The notes beneath the pieces are model-generated. The model was not told the DNA's origin. It ran no database searches and saw only the letters and a list, made by a program, of their open reading frames with translations. Source: Oscillospiraceae bacterium (GTDB taxonomy: Bacteria; Bacillota; Clostridia; Oscillospirales; Oscillospiraceae). Taken from it: 16,785 bases of DNA. The position numbers and the translations under genes were made by a program. Where the stretch lies: assembly GCA_021205585.1 (NCBI GenBank), contig JAJPXI010000076.1:1-16785 (forward strand), given 5' to 3'. Below, piece by piece: positions 1-6,484 of the stretch. Numbering within the stretch: position 1 is the first letter of the stretch; each line of letters opens with the position of its first letter.

Positions 1-1
1 G

Positions 2-100
2 TCGGTGGCCATCCTGCCCTACGGCACCCACATCGCCGGCCTGCCCTGCGCCGTCAACCTGGGCTGCCACGTCCCCCGCCACGCCGCCGCCGTCTTGTAG
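2..100 (+). CDS. C-terminal fragment of an unidentified protein
   Basis: The window opens inside a reading frame that runs 32 codons to a TAG at 98-100. The tail reads as an ordinary globular protein end, with an SVAILPYGTHIAGLPC stretch and a later cysteine-histidine pair in GCHVPRH. It is followed within 30 bases by a GC-rich hairpin, as expected for the end of a transcription unit. The frame was chosen because it is the one with natural-looking composition and a stop just before the hairpin. I do not recognise the family; the fragment is too short to assign a function. Confidence is moderate that it is a real gene end and nil for product. Confidence 0.5.
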   Translation, partial: SVAILPYGTHIAGLPCAVNLGCHVPRHAAAVL

Positions 101-125
101 GGAGCCCTTTGGGGGAACCGCAGAT

Positions 126-172
126 AAGCCCCGCCGCGCCAGCTATGGACTCAAGCTGACGCGGCGGGGCTT
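126..172. terminator. GC-rich hairpin between convergent genes
   Basis: AAGCCCCGCCGCG at 126-138 pairs exactly with CGCGGCGGGGCTT at 160-172. An extra CAGC/GCTG pairing lies inside, closing a loop of about 11 bases. It lies between the + strand gene ending at 100 and the - strand gene ending at 212, so it can serve both. The T-runs are short (TTT on +, TTAT on -), so termination strength is uncertain, but the stem is very stable. Confidence 0.7.
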
Positions 173-211
173 TGCGACGGGGCGAAAGAGCTTCTGCCCT
201 TGGGCGGCGGC

Positions 212-997
212 TCAACGCTCGGCGTACCGGGACAAAAACTGCCGGGTACGCTCCTGGCTGGGGTGGTCGATGACCTGGCGGGCGTCCCCCTCCTCCACGA
301 TGACGCCCCCGTCCATGAAGATGACCTGGTCGGCCACGTCCCGGGCGAAGGCCATCTCGTGGGTGACGATAATCATGGTGGTCTGCTGCTCGGCCAGCCC
401 GCGGATGACCTTCAGCACCTCCCCGGTCAGCTCCGGATCCAGGGCAGAGGTGGGTTCGTCGAAGCACAGGATATCCGGCTGGAGGGCCAGGGCGCGGGCG
501 ATGGCCACCCGCTGCTGCTGACCGCCGGAGAGCTGGTGGGGGTAGTGCTCCGCCCGGTCGGCCAGGCCCATCTGGGAGAGCAGCTGCGCCCCCCTCCGGT
601 CGATTTCCGCGAAAATGTCCTTTTTGTTCCGCTTGAAATCCTCCTGCTCCCTGGCCAGCAGCCTGCCCGCCAGGGTCACGTTTTCCAGGGCGGTGTACTG
701 GGGGAACAGGTTGAAGGACTGGAACACCAGGCCGAAATGGAGGCGCTTGCGGCGGATTTCGCTCTCCTTCTGGGCGGCGGCGCTGGCGGCGTCGAAAATC
801 ACCTGATCCTGGACGGAGATGGTGCCGCTGTTGGGCCGCTCCAAAAAGTTCAGGCAGCGCAGCAGGGTGGTCTTGCCGGAGCCGGAGGAGCCGATGATGG
901 CCAGGGCCCGGCCCTGATCCAGCTGGAAGCTGATGTCCTTCAAAACCTCGGTGTCCCCGAAGCGCTTGCTGATGTTTTGCACCGTTAAAATGGACAT
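212..997 (-). CDS. Polar amino-acid ABC transporter, ATP-binding protein
   Basis: This is the energising subunit of an amino-acid importer, bound to the inner face of the membrane permease. With the start at 997 it has 261 residues. Walker A is GSSGSGKT (36-43), the Q-loop glutamine is Q93 in FQSFNLFP, the signature is LSGGQQQR (156-163), Walker B ends in FDEP (179-182) and the switch histidine is H213. The length and the SGGQQQR form match the GlnQ/HisP family. The inner ATG at 997 was preferred over the one at 1042 because it begins the canonical MSILTVQNISKRF and follows a GAGGGGGG ribosome site. The upstream ATG would overlap the permease gene. It lies 13 bases after the permease stop and is the last gene of the operon. 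A 10-15 residue charged insertion (about 117-136) makes it slightly longer than typical GlnQ. The specific amino acid cannot be told. Confidence 0.93.
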   Translation of the reverse strand: MSILTVQNISKRFGDTEVLKDISFQLDQGRALAIIGSSGSGKTTLLRCLNFLERPNSGTISVQDQVIFDAASAAAQKESEIRRKRLHFGLVFQSFNLFPQYTALENVTLAGRLLAREQEDFKRNKKDIFAEIDRRGAQLLSQMGLADRAEHYPHQLSGGQQQRVAIARALALQPDILCFDEPTSALDPELTGEVLKVIRGLAEQQTTMIIVTHEMAFARDVADQVIFMDGGVIVEEGDARQVIDHPSQERTRQFLSRYAER

Positions 998-1010
998 AAG
1001 AGCACCCCCC

Positions 1011-1691
1011 TCACCGAAAATAGGACAGCCTGCGTTCCACATAGCCGAACAGCAGGGTCAAAATGCCCACAAAGAGCAGGTAGTACACGCCGGTGAAAAA
1101 CAGCGGCCAGATTAAACCCGAATAGCCGTGGGAGCCCTTCAGGAAGGCGTACCCCGCCCAGATCAGCTCCTGCATGGAGATAATGCGGGCGATGGAGGTG
1201 TCCTTCACCAGGGTGATGATCTCGTTGGACATGGGGGGGATGACCCGCTTAATCATTTGCAGCAGCGTCACCCGGAAGAAAATCTGCCCCCGGCTCATGC
1301 CCAGCACCAGCCCGGCCTCCTGCTGCCCGACGGGCACGCCCTGGATGCCGCCCCGGAAGATTTCGGAGAAATAGCAGGCGTAGTTGATAATGAAGGCCAC
1401 GGCGGAGGCGATAAACCGCCCGCTGCCGCCGCTGCCCCAGGGGTTGGCGGACATGATGTAGCCGGGGATGTAGTAGATGATAATCAGCTGGAGCATCAGC
1501 GGCGTGCCCCGGATAATCCACACCACCGTCCGGGTCAGCCACCGCAGAGGCGAAAACCGGCTCATGGAGCCGAAGGAGATAATCAGCCCCAGGGGGAGCG
1601 CCCCCACCAGGGTGACGGCGAACAGCTCCAGGGTCTGCAAAAAGCCCTCGTTCAGCGCGTTGACTACAGTTATAAACATGGCGGCATCCAC
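1011..1691 (-). CDS. Polar amino-acid ABC transporter, permease
   Basis: This is the membrane channel subunit (226 residues) of the importer, in the HisM/GlnP family. Hydrophobic segments lie at about 20-40, 55-78, 92-112 and 190-217. The EAA loop that docks on the ATPase is at about 125-155 (EAGLVLGMSRGQIFFR, then the PP-S-NE part). The start is ambiguous. A GTG at 1689-1691 (MDAAMF) lies only 2 bases after a GAGAGGGG purine run, and an in-frame ATG at 1677-1679 lies about 14 bases after it. The GTG is kept here, but the ATG is possible. A single permease gene suggests a homodimer, as in many Firmicutes systems. The binding-protein gene precedes it and the ATPase gene follows it. Confidence 0.92.
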   Translation of the reverse strand: MDAAMFITVVNALNEGFLQTLELFAVTLVGALPLGLIISFGSMSRFSPLRWLTRTVVWIIRGTPLMLQLIIIYYIPGYIMSANPWGSGGSGRFIASAVAFIINYACYFSEIFRGGIQGVPVGQQEAGLVLGMSRGQIFFRVTLLQMIKRVIPPMSNEIITLVKDTSIARIISMQELIWAGYAFLKGSHGYSGLIWPLFFTGVYYLLFVGILTLLFGYVERRLSYFR

Positions 1692-1748
1692 TGCCCCTCT
1701 CTTTGTTCAGGGGCTTTGACCTGCACAGCGGGCCAAAGCTCGATATTC

Positions 1749-1779
1749 AAAAGCAGAGGGCGGGGCGTCCTCTGCTTTT
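1749..1779 (-). terminator. Intergenic hairpin between binding-protein and permease genes
   Basis: AAAAGCAGAGG (1749-1759) and CCTCTGCTTTT (1769-1779) form an 11-bp perfect stem with a 9-base loop. Read on the - strand it follows the binding-protein stop by about 20 bases and ends in TTTT. This is typical of a leaky terminator or 3'-end stabiliser that keeps the binding protein in excess over the membrane subunits. The function is inferred from its position. Confidence 0.65.
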
Positions 1780-1799
1780 GGCGGGTGTCGGGTATAGGA

Positions 1800-2603
1800 T
1801 TACTGCTCGATGAGCATATCGGCGATGCCGTAGGTCTCGGCAATCTCCTGGAGGGTGCCGTCGGCATAGGCCTCGGAGAAGAAGGTGTTTAGCGCCTCGG
1901 CCAAATCGGAGTCCTTGCGGAAGCCCACGCCGTACTCTTCGCTGTTCAGGCTGACGGTGTAGGTCAAATCGGCGTAGCTGGTGCCCTCGCCGGTCATGGC
2001 GGCAGCCATCAGGAAGTCGATGATGGCGGCGTCGGCCGTGCCGGAGCTGACCTCCAGCAGGGCGGTGGCCTGGTCCTGTACGCTGGTGTAGGTCAGGCCG
2101 TATTCCTCGGCCTGCTCCTCCCCGGCGGAGCCGGACTCCACGGCGAAGGTCAGCTCGCTCAAGCTGTCCACCGTCTGATACTGGTCGGCCACGTCGGCGG
2201 AGACGATGACCACCTGGGCGTTGTTAAAGTAGGCGTTGGAGCACTCCATGGCGCTGAGAACCTCGTCGGTCAGGGTCATACCGTTCCACACCACGTCGAT
2301 GGTCTTCCCGTCCAGTTCCAGCACCTTGTTGTCCCAGTCGATCACCTGGAATTCCACGTCCACCCCGATGCTCTCGGCAAAGGCGGTGGCGGCGTCGGCG
2401 TCGAAGCCAATCCAGTTGCCGTCGGCGTCCTGGTAGTCCATGGGCTCAAACTCGGTGATGCCCACCACCAGGGTGCCCTTCTCCTGGACGTAGGCCAGGT
2501 CGCTCTCGTCGGAGCTGTCGCCGTCCCCGCTGCCGGAGCAGGCGGTCAGGGCGAAGCACAGGCACAGGGCCAGCAGCAGGGCCAGCAGGTTTTTCTTTTT
2601 CAT
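1800..2603 (-). CDS. Amino-acid ABC transporter substrate-binding lipoprotein
   Basis: This is the extracellular solute-binding protein (267 residues) that delivers an amino acid to the permease. The N-terminus is a lipoprotein signal: MKKK, a leucine-rich core, then L19-T20-A21-C22 as the lipobox, followed by a Ser/Gly/Asp linker. The mature part fits the family-3 periplasmic binding fold: TLVVGITEFEPMDYQD at the first strand, a FDADAATAFAESIG segment, and a C-terminal EYGVGFRKDSDL segment. The start at 2603 was chosen because GGAGGA at 2611-2616 sits 7 bases before it and it begins the signal peptide. The ATG at 2618 precedes the ribosome site. It is first in the operon and lies behind a strong promoter. 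The substrate is unknown; arginine, glutamine or cystine-type ligands are possible. Confidence 0.93.
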   Translation of the reverse strand: MKKKNLLALLLALCLCFALTACSGSGDGDSSDESDLAYVQEKGTLVVGITEFEPMDYQDADGNWIGFDADAATAFAESIGVDVEFQVIDWDNKVLELDGKTIDVVWNGMTLTDEVLSAMECSNAYFNNAQVVIVSADVADQYQTVDSLSELTFAVESGSAGEEQAEEYGLTYTSVQDQATALLEVSSGTADAAIIDFLMAAAMTGEGTSYADLTYTVSLNSEEYGVGFRKDSDLAEALNTFFSEAYADGTLQEIAETYGIADMLIEQ

Positions 2604-2656
2604 ACATGGTTCCTCCATTTCAAACAGGTTTCGTGCCGTTCAAACAGCACAGTAGC

Positions 2657-2684
2657 ATTTTACCATAAAACCGCGAAAAGTCAA
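2657..2684 (-). promoter_or_regulatory. Sigma-70 type promoter of the amino-acid transporter operon
   Basis: On the - strand TTGACT (2679-2684) is followed after 16 bases by TAAAAT (2657-2662), about 54 bases before the ATG at 2603. Both boxes are close to consensus. No other promoter-like match nearby is as good. Confidence 0.75.
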
Positions 2685-2689
2685 GCATG

Positions 2690-3018
2690 GGCGAAACCTT
2701 GGCGAACCGCCCCTTCAGGCAATGCCGCAGACGCACAGAATCAGCGCTTCCCGTGGCTTTTGTCCACGTTTGGCCTGTTGGCGTATGACAGGCGGGCAAA
2801 AAACTTTTGCCGCCTGCGGAGAACAGGGGGGGGACGGGCGGCGTGTTCTCAAAAAGTTTACAAATTGGACGGATTCTTTCAGAAAACATTCAGTGTGATT
2901 CATTACAATATCAGTGGCGCCGTGCAGCCTGACACCGCGCGGCGCGGATATGCGCGTACTTTGGCCGCGCTCCTGGAATTTCCCTGCGGCCAGAGTATCT
3001 TAAAAGGGGGACTTTGAT
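2690..3018. other. Gene-less divergent intergenic region with one stable hairpin
   Basis: Between the divergent promoters I see no convincing coding sequence; the short open frames here lack ribosome sites and cross the hairpin. CAGGCGGGCAAAA (2789-2801) pairs with TTTTGCCGCCTG with one bulged base (ending near 2816). No T-run follows on either strand, so it is not a simple terminator. A possible but weak promoter for the + strand operon is TACAAT at 2904-2909, with no good -35 box. A purine run AAAAGGGGG at 3002-3010 is the ribosome site for the gene at 3019. The 2930-2980 part is GCGC-rich. Confidence 0.5.
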
Positions 3019-4143
3019 TTGATTGAAGTAAAGCACCTGACGAAGAAGTACGGCAGCCAGGTGGCCGTGAACGATTTGTCCTTCACCATTGAAAAGGGGC
3101 AGATTTACGGCCTGCTGGGACCCAACGGAGCAGGCAAGACCACCACCATGAACATCATGACCGGCTGTCTGGCCGCCACCGCCGGGGAGGTCAAGATTAA
3201 CGGCTACGACATTTTTGAGGACGCACTCCAGGCCAAAAAACTTATCGGCTACCTGCCGGAGCAGCCGCCTTTGTATACCGACCGCACCTCGCGGGAGTAT
3301 CTGGGCTTTGTGGGCCGGGCCAAGGGCATCCCGGAAAAGGAACTGGCCGGGCAGATTGACCACGTGATGGAGGTCACCCAAATCACCGCCATGGGCAACC
3401 GGCTGATCAAAAACCTGTCCAAAGGCTACAAGCAGCGGGTGGGTATCGCCCAGGCCCTGCTGGGGGACCCGGAGGTGGTCATCCTGGACGAGCCCACAGT
3501 GGGCCTGGATCCCCATCAGATCATCGAGATCCGGGATTTGATTACCACCCTGGGGAAAAAGCGCACGGTCATTCTGTCCAGCCACATCCTTTCCGAGGTG
3601 CAGGCGGTCTGCCAGACCATCCTGATCATCTCCAAGGGCCGCCTGGTGGCCTGCGACACGCCGGAAAACCTGGAGAGCCTGCTGGCGGGCACCGCCACGG
3701 TCAACCTGACGGCCGAGTGCTCCGAGGCCCAGGCCAGGGGGCTGCTGGAGCGGCTGGACGACGTGACCCAGATCCAGACCCTCTCCGCCCGGGATGGGCG
3801 GTGCAGCCTCCGCCTGGGAACCGACCAGCCCGACGGGGACGAGGTGTGCCGGAAGCTGTTCTTCGCCTTCGCCGACGCCCGGTGGCCCATTTTGGAGCTG
3901 TCGGTGGCCAGGGCCAGCCTGGAGCAGGTCTTTATCGAGCTGACCTCCAACGAGCCCCAGTCCCCCCGGGAGCCGGAGGAAGCGCCGGAGGAGGAGGAAG
4001 AATACCCGCCCCAGGAGCCGGAGGACGGGGACAACACCCTGGAGGCCGAGATTCCCCGCCCCGTCCTGGAAGAGCTGGAAATCGACCCGGAGACCCTGGA
4101 CATTGCGGCGGGGGCTGAAAGCGAGGAGGCGGACGAGAATTGA
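3019..4143 (+). CDS. ABC-2 type exporter ATP-binding protein (GldA-like) with acidic C-terminal tail
   Basis: This ATPase (374 residues) drives the membrane protein encoded next. It shows Walker A GPNGAGKTT (34-42), signature LSKGYKQR (133-140), Walker B ILDEPTVGLDP (155-165) and switch H189. The SKGYKQR and VGLDP forms are typical of ABC-2/drug-export ATPases. The gene starts with TTG at 3019: the protein then begins MIEVKHLTKKYG, the family's usual start, and AAAAGGGGG lies 8 bases upstream. The ABC domain and its usual C-terminal extension end near residue 310. About 60 more residues follow, very rich in Glu and Pro, which are not part of the ABC fold. Its stop overlaps the next start by four bases (TTGA). 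It is first in a four-gene operon resembling gldA-gldF-gldG; the substrate is unknown. Confidence 0.93.
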   Translation: MIEVKHLTKKYGSQVAVNDLSFTIEKGQIYGLLGPNGAGKTTTMNIMTGCLAATAGEVKINGYDIFEDALQAKKLIGYLPEQPPLYTDRTSREYLGFVGRAKGIPEKELAGQIDHVMEVTQITAMGNRLIKNLSKGYKQRVGIAQALLGDPEVVILDEPTVGLDPHQIIEIRDLITTLGKKRTVILSSHILSEVQAVCQTILIISKGRLVACDTPENLESLLAGTATVNLTAECSEAQARGLLERLDDVTQIQTLSARDGRCSLRLGTDQPDGDEVCRKLFFAFADARWPILELSVARASLEQVFIELTSNEPQSPREPEEAPEEEEEYPPQEPEDGDNTLEAEIPRPVLEELEIDPETLDIAAGAESEEADEN

Positions 4144-5018
4144 AAGCGGTATTTCGGCATGAGCTGAGCTCCTACTTTTCCGGCGTGACCGGGTATGTGT
4201 TCGGCGCGTTCATGCTTTTGTTTGTGGGCATTTACATGATGGTGTACAACATCAGCTACGCCACCACCCTGTTTGAGTATGTGCCCGGCAGTATGTGCTT
4301 TGTGTACATCATCATCATCCCCATTTTGACCATGCGGGTGCTGGCGGAGGAGAAGCGGGCCAAAACCGACCAGCTGCTCTACTCCCTGCCCATTTCCATG
4401 ACCAAGGTGGTGCTGGGCAAGTACATGGCCATGCTGTGCATCCTGCTGATTCCCACCTTGATTATGTGCGTTTATCCCCTGCTCCTGACGGCCTACGGCA
4501 ACGTCTACCTCCCGGCGGCCTTCTCCGCCATCGCGGGCTTTTTCCTGCTGGGGGCGGCCCTGCTGGCCATCGGCACCTTCGTCTCCTCCCTGACCGAGAG
4601 CCAGGCGGTGGCCGCCGGACTGTGCTTCGCCGTGATGCTGCTGAACTACTTTCTGGCCAGCCTGTCGGGCTATGTGTCCACCTCGGCCTTCGGCTCGGTC
4701 ATGGCCCTGACGGTGGTTATCATCCTGTTGGCGCTGGTCGTCTGGCTGATGACCAAGAGCAGCTTCGCCGGCCTGGTGGTGGGCATTGTCCTGGAGGCCG
4801 CCCTGTTGGTGGTCTACCTGGTCAACTCCACCCTGTTCGCCGGGCTGTTTCCCTCCATCATTGACGAGCTGTCCCTGTTTGAGCGGTTCTATGTGTTCGT
4901 GGGCGAGGGCAACGGCGGCGTGTTCGACATCACCGGCGTGGTGTACTTCCTGACGGTGGCGGGCTTCTTTTTGTTCCTGAGTGTGCAGTCCATGGAGAGA
5001 AAGAGGTGGAGTGAATGA
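4140..5018 (+). CDS. ABC-2 type transporter permease (GldF-like)
   Basis: This is a polytopic membrane protein (292 residues) forming the channel of the ABC-2 exporter. Hydrophobic segments lie at about 18-38, 50-68, 95-117, 126-150, 155-178, 186-205, 208-232 and 262-282. The cytoplasmic loop after the second segment has MRVLAEEKRAKTDQLLYSLP (65-84), the conserved coupling-helix motif of GldF/NosY-type permeases. Translation starts at a TTG (4140) overlapping the previous stop as TTGA, with GAGGAGG at 4123-4129 serving as ribosome site inside the acidic tail of the ATPase gene. The protein then begins MKAVFRHELSSYF, usual for this family. Its own stop overlaps the next start as ATGA. Transport direction and substrate are unknown. 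Confidence 0.92.
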   Translation: MKAVFRHELSSYFSGVTGYVFGAFMLLFVGIYMMVYNISYATTLFEYVPGSMCFVYIIIIPILTMRVLAEEKRAKTDQLLYSLPISMTKVVLGKYMAMLCILLIPTLIMCVYPLLLTAYGNVYLPAAFSAIAGFFLLGAALLAIGTFVSSLTESQAVAAGLCFAVMLLNYFLASLSGYVSTSAFGSVMALTVVIILLALVVWLMTKSSFAGLVVGIVLEAALLVVYLVNSTLFAGLFPSIIDELSLFERFYVFVGEGNGGVFDITGVVYFLTVAGFFLFLSVQSMERKRWSE

Positions 5019-6484
5019 AAAAGCCGCAGTTTCACACCAATGGCAGGAGCCTGAAAACCACCTTCCAGAGCCGCACCTTCCGGGTGGGCGGCTACAGCGT
5101 GGCCGCCGCCGCCATCGTGCTGGCCATCGCCATTGTCATCAACGTGCTGGTGGGCGCCCTGCCCGCGTCCTGGACCCAGCTGGACGCCACATCCAGCCAA
5201 CTGTTCACCATCTCCGAGCAGACCGAGAACACCCTGGCCGGGCTGGAGGAGGACGTGACCATTTACTGGATCGTCCGCTCCGGCAGCGAGGACGACTATG
5301 TGGAGTCCCTGCTGAACCGGTACGCCAGCATGAGCAGCCATGTCAGCGTGGAGAAAAAAGACCCGGACGTCTATCCCACCTTCCTGACGGCCTACGGCCA
5401 GACCGACGAGGCCGAGGACAACTCCCTGCTGGTGGTGTTGGGGGACAACTATCGGTATATCGACTATTACAGCATCTATGTCTACGACTACACCTACTAC
5501 TATTACACCGGCTCCTATGACGTGGAGTTCGACGGGGAGAGCGTGCTGACCTCCGCCATCAGCTATGTGTCCAGCGGCGTGACCCCCAAGCTGTACACCC
5601 TGACCGGCCACGGGGAGTCCTCCCTGTCCGACGACTTCTCCAGCGCTGTGAGCAAGGAGAACATCGAGGTAGAGGAGCTGTCCCTGCTGACCGAGGGGAG
5701 CGTGCCGGAGGACGCCGACGCCCTGCTCGTCTACGCCCCCACCACTGACATCTCCGAGGAGGAGAAGGACGCGCTGCTGGAGTATCTCCAGGCCGGCGGC
5801 AACCTGATTTTGATTACCCAGCCCCTGGACGACGAGGAGCTAACCAACCTGGAGGCCCTGATGGCCGAGTACGGGGTGACAGCCTCGGAGGGCATCGTGC
5901 TGGAGGGCAACTCCAGCTACTACGCCTGGGGCTATCCCTACTACCTGCTGCCTGAGATTTCCTCCCACACCGTCACCGACCCCCTGATTGACAGCGGCTA
6001 CTATGTGCTGCTGCCCCTGGCCCAGGGCCTGAGCGTGTCCGACGAGCTGCCCGACGGCGTCAGCGTGACCGAGCTGCTGACCACCACCGACGCGGCCTAC
6101 TCCAAGATTGCCGGCTACGCCATGACCACCACCGAAAAGGAGGACGGGGACATCGACGGGCCCTTTGCCCTGGCCGTGGCCATCACCGACACCATCGACG
6201 ACGACACCGAGAGCAACATCCTGTGGGTCTCCTCCGCCTACCTGCTGGACGACAGCGCCAACAGCAGCGTCTCCGGCGGCAACCAGGATCTGTTCCTGAA
6301 CGCCCTGAACTGGATGTGCGAGCAGGAGGACAGCATCTCCATCCACGCCAAGAGCCTGAGCACCGAGTATCTGACCATGTCGGACAGCGCCGGCACCATG
6401 CTGTGCGTTCTGGCCATCGGCCTGATTCCGGCGGTCTATCTGGCCATCGGCATTGTCATTTGGGTCAGGAGGCGGCATAGATGA
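5015..6484 (+). CDS. GldG-like ABC transporter accessory membrane protein
   Basis: This is a 489-residue protein with one transmembrane helix near each end (about 24-49 and 459-483) and a large extracytoplasmic domain between. It fits the GldG / 'ABC-type uncharacterized transport system' family: after the first helix comes LDATSSQLFTISEQT, and the conserved LYTLTGHGE motif lies near 193-201. A basic RRRHR tail would be cytoplasmic. Residues 146-168 contain twelve tyrosines, an unusual patch. ATG 5015 overlaps the preceding stop by four bases and follows an AGGTGGAG ribosome site. The last four bases overlap the next gene. In Bacteroidetes, GldG works with GldA and GldF in gliding and secretion; here gliding is unlikely and the role is unknown. 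Confidence 0.88.
   Translation: MKKPQFHTNGRSLKTTFQSRTFRVGGYSVAAAAIVLAIAIVINVLVGALPASWTQLDATSSQLFTISEQTENTLAGLEEDVTIYWIVRSGSEDDYVESLLNRYASMSSHVSVEKKDPDVYPTFLTAYGQTDEAEDNSLLVVLGDNYRYIDYYSIYVYDYTYYYYTGSYDVEFDGESVLTSAISYVSSGVTPKLYTLTGHGESSLSDDFSSAVSKENIEVEELSLLTEGSVPEDADALLVYAPTTDISEEEKDALLEYLQAGGNLILITQPLDDEELTNLEALMAEYGVTASEGIVLEGNSSYYAWGYPYYLLPEISSHTVTDPLIDSGYYVLLPLAQGLSVSDELPDGVSVTELLTTTDAAYSKIAGYAMTTTEKEDGDIDGPFALAVAITDTIDDDTESNILWVSSAYLLDDSANSSVSGGNQDLFLNALNWMCEQEDSISIHAKSLSTEYLTMSDSAGTMLCVLAIGLIPAVYLAIGIVIWVRRRHR

Noticed and set aside
200..988. Long + strand open frame of 262 codons
   Set aside because: It is antisense to the transporter ATPase gene, whose motifs are complete. Its translation is Gly/Leu/Val-rich without domains, as expected for a shadow frame in GC-rich DNA.
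2695..2735. Possible degenerate copy of the 10063-10085 sequence (AGGCAA-CCGCA)
   Set aside because: Only about a dozen matching bases within 18, with no matching flanks; not distinguishable from chance by eye.
2760..3017. 85-codon + strand frame in the intergenic region
   Set aside because: It crosses the hairpin at 2789-2816, has no ribosome site and a composition unlike the neighbouring genes.
2911..3585. 224-codon - strand frame across the start of the ABC-2 ATPase gene
   Set aside because: It is antisense to the conserved Walker motifs and crosses the intergenic region; no ribosome site and no recognisable domain.
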